This document shows positions 35,889 through 46,300 of a stretch of 64,000 nt of DNA, one piece after another. The stretch is taken from assembly GCF_030867095.1 (NCBI RefSeq), contig NC_081829.1, positions 54,392,491-54,456,490 on the forward strand, in the 5' to 3' direction. The notes beneath the pieces were generated by a model, which saw only the letters and a list, made by a program, of their open reading frames with translations, did no database searches and had not been told where the DNA came from. A program made the translations under genes and the position numbers. Source of the DNA: Alligator mississippiensis. Lineage: Eukaryota; Chordata; Crocodylia; Alligatoridae. Positions within the stretch are counted from its first letter, which is position 1. Each line of letters begins with the position of its first letter.

Positions 35889-37139
35889 GGTAATTTACCA
35901 CAAAAATAAGCTAGCACAGACCACCTGAATAAGATGCATGGTGTTGCCCACGATGCACAGTCCTCCTTTTCCAAGTCATAGTGAGCCAGTACAGTCCATA
36001 CATTTCAACTTCCTCTTCATTCCCACAGCTGAGTTTTGCCTTTTTTTCCCATTTCTAATGATTTCTGTTTCTTCACCAGCCTTAAATGTCTGGCAAAAAT
36101 CACCAAATGAGGTCCCAAACAGTTCACCCAGAATCCCTCTGTTGCTCCGTCTCTCAGCCTATTGCACATATGATTAGGGTGTCCCACCCTTCATGAAGTG
36201 AAACCAGGCCAGGTTGCCCTATGCATGATCTGCATATAATTTTTTGGAGGATCCCAAGATTCATGACAAGAACACCTGGTTCCAGTCATTAGTGGGGGGC
36301 TAATTAGCATATGGATCCTTTGTGAGGGGTATCTGGAATACACACACATACTGAGCAGTGCTGAGCTATGTGGTCACCATGGCTTGAAACACTGTTGACT
36401 CTGCTGGAGTCCATATGATAATCATAAGCCTTTAGGGCTTTGGACTAATAGATGAACTAGCTCTGGCAGGTCAGGGGTGGGACCCCTGAAGAGAGCAATG
36501 GCAGTGGCAGAGATGACAGAGAGAAAAAAGTAATGATGACAGTTACGACTGAAAGAACTGGGGGTAGAGGAGGGAGAAGCTGGAAGGGACGACAGGGTGA
36601 GTTTAGGGAGTAAGGAAGGGTTGCGTATCTTTGTGACGGGCATGGGTGTTGGTGATGGTCACATGAGTGTGCAAACACGCGGGAGCGCAGTGCAGATATT
36701 GTGGTGGAAATGTGTATGATGTAATGGCAAGAATGTGTTTTGGACCATTAAGTGAGCCATAGTGACCACAGGACAGTTTTGGTAGAAGTAATGTGATTTT
36801 TTTTTTTTTTTGGCAAATTAAAAAAAAGCATGGAGGCAGTCCAGTGTGATTGTAATGGGTAAAGAGATGCAGATGGGCACATGGGTGCAAGTATTGTAAC
36901 AGGAACTTGACATACAGCACAGACCAGAAATTTAACAGACGTATATACAAGGTGTATGTATGCCAGGGCCTGTCAGGTGAACTGTATCAGTCACATGACA
37001 GGACTGTGAAAGTACAGGTTAAGTACAAAAGTGCTTCTTAAAAGTGTGTTTCTGGAGTACATGTGCTAAAACTTGCAGCAGTTTTAAAAATATAATATGC
37101 ATCAAACTGGATGAACTAAGTCTATGGGTACTATATGTA
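35889..37139. other. Intergenic DNA
   Basis: A T-rich run occurs at about 36798-36811. No gene or mobile element was recognised with confidence. Confidence 0.45.
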
Positions 37140-37515
37140 GGAGGATAGTCCCTATGAAGAGAGACTCCAGGAACTGGGTGCACAAAGTGACTTGATAGCC
37201 TCCTACAAGTAAGTCAAGGGTAAACACTAAGATCTAGGGGAACAACTCTTCAGAAAGGCACCTCCAGGGAAGATGAGGACCGATGGGCCCAAGCTAATTG
37301 AGGAAAGATTTAGGTTGGACATTAGGAAAAACTTATTTTCCATAGGGGTATTTAGAACACAATCCCAGCAGGGGTGGTGCAATCACCATCGTTGGAGGTG
37401 TTCAAGAGGAGGCTGGACAAGCAGCACACTGAGCTCATTTGAGCCCAATAACTTCCTGCCCATAGCAAGGGACCGGACTTGATCTTACAGGTCTCTTCCA
37501 GTCTTTAGATTCTAT
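37140..37515 (+). mobile_element. CR1 3' region, old copy
   Basis: Begins with CR1 C-terminal sequence (GAAGAGAGACTCCAGGAACT) and passes through FRLDIRKNLFSI and an EVFKRRLD-like stretch. It ends in the CR1 3' UTR (GGTCTCTTCCAGTCTTTAGA, then TTCTATG). Frameshifted and divergent. Confidence 0.8.
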
Positions 37516-38168
37516 GGGCATGTGTAGATGAAACGAGGGCCCTAAATTGAAGTGGTGGGTTTTTAAAAACACCGCTTCAATTTAGGGTGAAGTAGGCTCC
37601 CATGTTGTGTACACACGTGTCTTACCTGCTTCTCCAGCGGTGGGGAGGGGAGGGCGAGCTGCCAGCAGGTGGAGTGGTCTCTGGGCTGCAGGGGGGTGGG
37701 GGCTGGTGCTTCCCTCCACAGCAGCGGTAGCCCCCCGCCCCAGGTGGCACCCACCTGGTTCGGGCGGTCCCAAGGGGCACCGCAGCCACAGAGGGAAGGA
37801 CCAGGTCCCCATGCAGCTCAGGCAGGCAGATAGGTTCCAGGGAGGGAGAAAAAAAAAAGGATCAGACTCGCCGCTTTTTTTTTTTTTTTTTTTTTCCCAG
37901 TGGAGGTTGCCTTCCCGGGCTGCCTGCAGAGCCCCTGAGCCGCACGGAGCCTGGTGCTTCGCTCCACAGCTGTAGGACAGCGAATTTAAACTCCTCAGAG
38001 GTGTTTTAGTTTGCTGCACCCCAAAATCATTCAAGGCGCATTATGCCACCAGATGTGCTACAGTGGCTGTAATTAACGCACAATATACCACGACATGTGC
38101 AAACACCAACACCACTAAGCGGTGCAAAAGCATTTAACCCACTTTAACGTGTCATGCACACACACCCC
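37516..38168. mobile_element. hAT-like non-autonomous element with nested palindrome
   Basis: The left end GGGCATGTGTAGATGAAACG and the right end (reverse complement GGGTGTGTGTGCATGACACG) are imperfect inverted repeats. Inside, 37540-37587 is an 18-bp inverted repeat (CCCTAAATTGAAGTGGTG, one mismatch, 12-nt loop). A 21-nt T run occurs at 37875-37895 near an A run at about 37850. It starts exactly where the CR1 copy ends. Confidence 0.55.
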
Positions 38169-39724
38169 AATATTCTATATACAAATTACTACAGGCATGT
38201 TTATTTCAACTCAGTATTTTTGAATTTGCCCATGTATTCAAGGAGAGCAGGATCTGACAATAAGGATGGGGAATGAACTGTAGGGGGAAAATTTGGTGGG
38301 GGCAGGGGGCAAGGGAGCTACCTGACCCCTCAGGTTTATTTTCTCTTCTGTAGCAGTGGGAGGGGAGAAAATTCAAGGACAATTTCCAATAATTAGATCC
38401 TATACCTGGAAAATTACACCAAATTTATAAATTTCCTTATACAGAATCTAATTATTGGGGGGGTCAACTTACATTTGCATAAATATGGTATCTCTGTGTA
38501 TTGTAAGTATAGCGTTTTAATATAAAAAAAGTAGGATGACAGTGGTAAAATGCTAATTGCTGGCAATCCTGCCATTGCTAGCCTTACTAGATTCATAGCA
38601 GTGTTACAGCAAACACGTTGAGATTTTCAGAAACTGGAACAGAAACCCAGATTTAACATTAATATCATTCCTTGCACTGAAATCCCAGTGAATAGTGCAA
38701 TAAAATTTCATTTTGCTTGAAGTGGTAATGGTAATGGTTTATTTACAGCTTTCACTAAAACAATACAATAAAATGAACAATAAAAATTGTATGTGCTCTA
38801 ATAGCAACATTTATATAATTTATACTTTTGCTAAATGCATGCAATAAGATTATCCATTTTACCAGCTTACACAAAATTAAGACAGAACATAGCATATGAT
38901 GATACAAAAAAGAGATGAAAATGAAGCCATAAAATAAGACAGGGGAATTCTATTTACTTTTGGTGCTCATTTTTTATGCAAATAATGCAAATATAATTAA
39001 TAAGCATAGGACAGGCTCCAAATTACTAAAGAGAAGCCAAGTTGTTTTTTCTTCATTAGTTCAGAATTTTAAATTTTTCATTACTGGAAAGATCCATTTT
39101 CCTCTTATTTCTTCAAACAACAAATCACTGTTTTTGGTCGTATAGAAGTCATCTATGCTATTTTTCCCATAAGAACATATTTTGTCTGAATATGGGGTCC
39201 AACCCCACCTTCCCTGACAACTGCAGATCTCAGAGTGAATTGCAGTCTAGTAATAGCCTCTCATTGTTTGTAGTTTTGTACCACAGATAGGTAGGTTTAT
39301 AGGCTAAAAAGCAGGATAAGTTCTGTTTAGGTTTGCTTAACCAGTAGCCGTGTGTGTTCCATGCTGGCTGGAGATTGCTGCCTCTGCAGTTCTGGGGTTA
39401 GTTTTCTATAAAGATTTTAGATTCACAGGTGCATGGGTCAAGCTCACCTTTGCATGTTCTCCTCAAATTTGTCCCCTTTGAGGGGATACTAGACAGGAAA
39501 CTTGAGAGATCTCTCCCCAAAATATGAGAATAGTAGTAATCAATGTTTATATCCTCATTATCATTATAAATAAATACAAAATGTGCCAGAAAATGGAGTA
39601 TTAGGCCAAAAATGTCTACTTTAGAAATATACATAGTTGTATTTAATATTTTGGGAGATCATTACTAAGTCCCACAAAATCTAAAAGTAGACTACATTAA
39701 GTGTTCATTCTTCCATAGCTACAT
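38169..39724. other. Intergenic DNA beyond the DNAJC12 3' end
   Basis: AT-rich and without recognised genes. A minus-strand AATAAA occurs at 38738-38743. Confidence 0.45.
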
Positions 39725-39743
39725 TTTAATGAGTGCATTTAAT
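39725..39743 (-). promoter_or_regulatory. Candidate polyadenylation signals of DNAJC12
   Basis: Two ATTAAA hexamers on the minus strand (39730-39725 and 39743-39738) lie about 510-530 nt past the stop codon. No canonical AATAAA occurs nearer on this strand. Use of these sites would give a 3' UTR of moderate length that includes the MITE at 39768-39970. Confidence 0.35.
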
Positions 39744-39767
39744 ACGAATAGAAATGCTTCACTCATT

Positions 39768-39970
39768 GGCTGTGTCTACATGAGATGCCGACTATGCACT
39801 TGTTACTATGCAGTCATTTAGTACTTGCGTAGCCAAGTACTAAATGACTGCGCAATAGTTGGTGTTACTACGCAGTAGCGTCTCCGCATGGCTTCCAGGT
39901 GACACTGACTGTGCAGTAGCTCGTTACTACTGTGCAGTAGCATCATATCATGGTTCATGCAGACACAGCC
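39768..39970. mobile_element. MITE with 15-bp terminal inverted repeats and an inner hairpin
   Basis: GGCTGTGTCTACATG at the left matches CATGCAGACACAGCC at the right when inverted, with one mismatch. Within it, 39810-39851 forms a perfect 17-bp stem (GCAGTCATTTAGTACTT) with an 8-nt loop. A related element is at 48853-49025. Confidence 0.8.
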
Positions 39971-40252
39971 GTTATGTACTGCAAGAACACAGGGAAGAGA
40001 CTATAACAGTAGACCAGTTTCAGCACAAACATTACTAATGCTAATACTAGAAAGGGCAGCACATGCCTATTTGAAAAAGGTGATTCCATCAAAAGGCTTT
40101 TACAAAGTGTGACAAGAGATCAGTATCATAAATCTAACAGAGTAACATTCAGATAACAGTGAAAGGACACAAGACACCAACAACCATTTGGACAAAATGG
40201 TACTGAACTGTCAAATAGATGATTCCATGTTCTTCCATATCTTTGACACATT

Positions 40253-40347
40253 TCATATTTCATAGTTTCTGAACTTCCTCAGAAGGTCTGAAGGGGCATC
40301 ACCGGACCAGCGGAAACGTAAGTGCCAGTAATTTGCCTCTGAAAATC
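40253..40347 (-). CDS. DNAJC12: DNAJC12 coding exon 5 with stop
   Basis: Encodes FSEANYWHLRFRWSGDAP, SDLLRKFRNYEI and then TGA (40255-40253). The C-terminal KFRNYEI is the conserved tail reported to bind the hydroxylase clients, and it is fully preserved. The acceptor is TTTTCCCATAG. Confidence 0.96.
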
Positions 40348-43300
40348 CTATGGGAAAATAAAAGGGAAAGAGCAATAGAGTTTTCAGAAAAAAAGTTCCA
40401 ACTTGGCTAAGGTAGGATTTGATTGCCATAACTAAAATACAACTCAAAAGTAATTAAATTTTAGTCTTTTGTCTAGTTCAAAAGCTAACAAATTAAAAAA
40501 TATATTAAATGAATACTAAAGTAGATCTCCTTATATCAAAAAGCTAAAGCTTATTGTTAGATTTATTTTAAGACCTGCCATTAAGACTGAAATAATGATG
40601 TGTAGCTTTTCCATCTGTCAGAAGATAGGAACCCCAAAAATATCTTATCCTAGAAATGGGACCCAATACACTTAAACCCATGGTAGAACAAGGGCCAAAA
40701 TATAAAACACTAACAGCCCACAAATGCAGTATAAAACACCAAATATCAGCATGAAGCCAGGAGAGTAAATGCACTAGTATTCCTATTTCCTTAAAGTAAA
40801 TTTAATAACTGATAGCCTTTATTCTGCTTCTGTTCATATCTATGGAAAATTTTCCATTGACTTGAATGGTGCAAAAGTCCTGCATCTGTTCTTCCCTTGC
40901 AATAATGATCCAAAAAACTGAAACCTAGAACACTTGATAACAGAATAGATAGAGATAGCAACAAAAGTAACGTAAGTTTAATTTGTGTTGGTATTTGTAT
41001 AGATTTGGAAACCATATTTATATCACATTGAAATTGATCTGAAAAGTACTGGGATTATTTGTATATGTTCATCCTGAATATAGATTTTACAAACTGGTGT
41101 TTGACTATTCCTTGTCTTATATTAGTATGATTGTACTTACCAGTTTATTTGTCTTTCTTAAAAAAAATCTTTACCCACCTGAGAATATTACTTTCTCTCG
41201 AACAAAACTGATTATATATTTTGTTTACTTTCTAAATCTTTCACAGTCAAGTTATGAAAGACAAATAAGGAGGTCTACTAATCTCTGCAAAAGCAGGAAA
41301 AGTGAGAGAGGCCCTTGCACAACGCTCCACAGAAAAACAGCAATCCTTACTTTTTCATCAATATCTTTTAATGGAAAGTTCCTTTCTTAACATCAGATTT
41401 GGTAAAGATAAACATAATGACAAAAAGGGAAAAAACCATGATAGGTAGATAATTTCCTTAGTTCTATGAGCAAGTTTATCTATGTGAAAATAACTTTTTA
41501 TAGCAGTATGAATGGAAAAGAAAAATACAAGTTCTTGTATACTGCAAGCATGTTACACAGGAAGTCTTTCAGACTTAATCTACGGAATGTCCAAAACACA
41601 ATTATTTGGTTAACCACTTAGTAGCCTATTGTAAAAATATTCCTGGATGAAAGAATGCCAAGCAATGCTAACAGCCTTTATGAAAGCTAATCTCCATTAG
41701 AAACAACAAAAACCCTATTATTTTTGTATATTAAAGACCATTTCAGTTTTGACTGAAAACTAGACTATGGTTTAGTGCAGGGCTGGGCAAAACATGGCCT
41801 GTTGCCAGATCCAGCCTACCAAGGGATTTTATCTGGCCTGTGGCGGGTCCCTCAGCTCCACCCAGCCCAGGAGCAGTGGGCAGCCCAGGCCATGGCACAT
41901 GCGACCAGTCCCGCTACCCTCAGGTACGCAGGTCTGGGGCAGCATGGCGACCAAATTCAGCTTCCCAGCAGCTGTGGCTCCTTCCAACTGCTGCTGCCAG
42001 TGTCACCACCATTGCTAGACCCAGCCCTGCTGCCCAGGGATCCTGGCCCATCCACCTTGCACCCACAGCCAGGGGCACTGGACAAAGAAGGTGGGCAGAC
42101 AGGGTCTCCAAGGAGACCGGGCCAAGACCCCCACGGGCAGGGCGTGCTTGGCTGAGTGGATGGGAAGGGGCTACAGGCAGGTGGGAGCAGGGAGTGGGAC
42201 CCCTGATTTAGTAAATTTATCTAACATGGTTTTACAGTTAAGTATAGCAAAATTAAAAAAAAACACACACAATAACCAATATCAAATGAGTCATGAAAAC
42301 AGATTAAGTAGTGCAATGAAGAACAACACAAGAAAAATATCAAAGCTTAAAACAAACATCTAAAAAAGTTTAAGATAATGATACTTGCAAAGAGAAATAC
42401 AGATCACGGGGAATGAGATTACATTTTATGCTTTGTATTCTTTGCAAACAGCCAAATGGCAATGCTGATTCAATATGGCTTATAATACTTGCTGAACTGT
42501 TAAATACCATCATCTTTTAAATGTTAAACCTCCAGTTACACTTCACATAAATGTTTGTATAATTTCTTATCTAATTTCAACATTCCACATGAGTCTGTGT
42601 TTAAACAATGCTTGACTCCCTCACACCGCAAGTCAAGAAGTTAAAAATGGTATTTGGATATAGAACAGTTCTGAGAGGGCAATAGAGGATTATGAAATTA
42701 TTGTAGGATCAAGTAGAAAAGAAAAGGTCAATTGTAATGGAAGAAAGCTTTGATTCCAACATATAATACCACCAATAAAAAGGAAATACTGGCAATGTCC
42801 AAGTGCATCCTTTATATATAAATATGTACTTTAGTATAAACTTAATTTTTAAAAATTCTTGATTAAGTATGAAAGAGTCATTCACATCTTTGTTCAGTTG
42901 TACCTCAGGTAACTTGCATGTATTGACAGTTTGACATTTCAAATTTATTTTTGAAAAAGTCAGTATGTTATCTTTCAATGGTTTTAAAATGTGTTTTCAT
43001 GTTTCCTTTCATAACATTATATTTCATAATGTACACAAAATGAAAAAGACCAAATGGAATTTTTCAACTTTTGATTTTGGCAGAAAAGCTAAAAAAAATT
43101 GTCATTTCAGAGCTTTACCCAACATTTATTTTCTTTGTGGCCTGTTAACCAAAAAATCAATTATTCACATGGCTTTAAAGAAAAAAATTGCAAAAGTAAT
43201 GGAATCAATTTCAGGTAGTAAGTCTGGATACTAAAATCTGTCATATCACCATTTCCACTTACTTGGAGAGTCTGGATTCTTTGGTGATTGTGGATTCATG

Positions 43301-46300
43301 TCAGAAGTCTCAGAATCTTCTTGCTCCCTTCTATCACCTGAAAATCCCTCCTTACTGTTTTCTGGCTGTTGGGCCCAAATCTCATTAGTTATGCTGTTGC
43401 TTTTAGCCAGATTTGGTGCTTCCAGCATTTGATCTTTCTTATTTGTAACAGCCCAGTGCATAGACTGAATAAATGAAAAAACAAATAAAAGTAAAACATT
43501 GTTCTACCAATTTTCCATGTCAGAGAATTTGCTTACTCCCCACTATTAGGATTTGGTCCTGCATGATCCTGTGCATCTTTGACTACCATTCACTTTAACG
43601 GGACAGCAGACACTCAGGGCCATGTAGGATTAGGTCCTACGAGGTAAACCCAAACCTTTTCCATGGCAGCAAATTAGTGAAAACAATTTTTGAGAATATG
43701 CATCTGCAGAGCACCACATACCAAATACCTTTCTACATATACCTAATGAAATATAACAACAACATCCACAGGTCTCTCTCAATTTGAGAGACAGCATGAA
43801 AGAAATTATTTCATGGAAAAAATTATATCCACGAGGAAGAGCAGAGAACAAGCCCTGTGAAGGACCTTTATGAAAAATGGGGCTAGCTTTCTATTCTATT
43901 TGATTAAAAAATGGGGGGAGAAGGGAAGAGTTAAAAAGCAGCAACACAGGTAGAATCCTGACTCAGACAACTCAATTGTAATACTCATTTTGACTTCAAG
44001 AAAAGCAGGATTTTACCTATCATGTGACAGTTCTTATGACAAGCTGGAAGAACAGTTCTTATGGAAGCTGGAAGAACCTTTTCCATTTCCTCCCCAGTGG
44101 CTCTACTCTCCTTGTTTCTTCCACCTCTTTCATGCATTCCCCAAATCTCTAGCTATTAGAATAACTTTTTGTTTTCTCAATCAACTACTCTCCCTTGATT
44201 AGAACCAAGAACTTGCTTGATAGCATAGATCTTGAGGAACTCAAAAAGCCACCATGACTGTAATACAGCTTCATTCCAGGAAGGCAAATAATCAAAATGA
44301 TGCCATAAACTATGCAGAAGCTGTGCAGGGCTGGTAATAATGCTCCGTGCAAGACATGAGGTCCATGAGGAGGCTTTTCAGATTATAACTAGATCTGTGT
44401 TTAATGGTTGGTACCTTACAAACAAACATCAGTAACAAGCTAATGAGTGGTAGAAATATATAATATAATATATATAATATATATATATAATGAGTGGTAG
44501 AATATATAATTTCTAACACCTCAGCACATCTGGCTGGGGAAGCAGGGAAATCTTCCATCCTATGTGCTGAAGTAATCAGTAAAACAGCCATAAATTTATT
44601 AAAGCTATATCTAATACACACAGATAAATTCACTCTACCCACATTGCATTTGGACCAAAGCTCCCCCAGATGAGTGATTTTCTTTAGCTTTCTCCTTATA
44701 CTGGAATTTGTTTATAACAATTCTTCAGAAGTATTTCTACCCCAAAAAAGCACGGCTGTACTATTCTTTAGAGATTTAAAAGTAAAGGATCTGCCAAGGT
44801 TCATTCTTAGGGACAATAAATATCTCCCACTAGTATTTTTACTATTTGGCAATCAGGTTGGTACCAAGAGATCTGCAAAATTCAATCTCATCTCAGCATC
44901 CTGGCTCATTTGCTGAGTCTGTTTTACATCTATCAAAGAGCAGATTAACTTTAGTTGCTTGTGATGGGGGAGAGGGCAGCTATCAGACATTTTCCTCAAT
45001 TTTTAATTCTTTGTATTTGATGATTAATTCATTTTCTGATATTCAGAGGCTTGTATATTATTCTGGAAAGGTCTCTTCCAGTGTAGATCTCCATGTTATT
45101 TGAGGTTACATACTCATGATAGCAAACAAAGATAGGTATTAAAAAGCTCCATTCATTTTGTAAAAATAATTTCTGGTGTGTGTGTTTGTGTATGTATGCA
45201 TACATATGTGCACACACATAGGCATATGTGCGTGTGTTAAAAAACTGACTTCTATGGCTATCCAAAACCAATATGCTTCCATTTGTCTTTCCACCTCATA
45301 TTCCAGGAAGCCAGGAAAAAAATCAGTTTGTCAGGAAAAAAATCAACAGGCTGTATATAATTAGCCTTTTACAGATTCTGAAATAAGATTTTTGAAAAAT
45401 GCTTGTACCCACCAGATTGATAACTTGTCTATGATCTCACTACAAAATTGCTGGATAAAATGAATGGCTTGCTCTGACACTATTTGAATTTTCTAGATTA
45501 TTTTTCTTCATACAGTAGATCTCAAATATATTGTTATATCCATTGTTCAGGGCAAAGGTGACTGCAACAGAATTAACTTCCCCAGGCATAACATTCATTT
45601 GTACAAGCACCAGTAAAAACAAAGCAATAGCAAGTGGTATAAACTAGAAAAAAAATCTATTCTAGAAAAAAACAACAAAGAAAGGATAATATGTATACAT
45701 GAGCTAGAAAAAAATATTAGATTTAGCATTACCATTCACTTCTTTAGTTTGGAATATATCATTTTTAGGTAAATCAGCTAGTTCCACTGGAGACAGAAAA
45801 GTAATGCCATTTCTCTCTCACTTCCTCACAGGAAAAAAACAAGTTTCAGATTATTACAAATGATCTTAGTCTACAAGAGGCCAAGAAGATGTTAGTGTTC
45901 ATAAAACAATATCAAGTACTCTGTCGCAGAGCACTTAGGTGCCCTGCTCCTTTAAAGAGCTGAAACTGCTAGGGAGAGAGCCCTAACAGTGAGTGGGGAG
46001 CCCCAGCTGCTGCTTACCAGGGCAGCCAGAAGGAGTTAGCGGCCCACACCTGCCAGCAGTCAGCAGACTGGAAGGGGCAGGGCCTGGCTCACATATAAAC
46101 CTCAGGGCTGAGGCCAGGAGGGCAGTTCCCTGCCAACAGCCAAGGCAGAAGGAGCTCTCCCAGAGCAAGCAAAGGGGAGAGGCCTGACTGCAAGTGTAAC
46201 TGTTGAGGTACTGTTGAGGGACAGAGCATGCCCTCTGTGGCTCGAATTATGTTATAGCTGGGCGGCTTGAGTTATGTTATAGCTTTGATGATGATTTCTG

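Noticed and set aside
45176-45236. Alternating TG/CA stretch as a regulatory Z-DNA site
   Set aside because: It is an imperfect microsatellite without other evidence of function.
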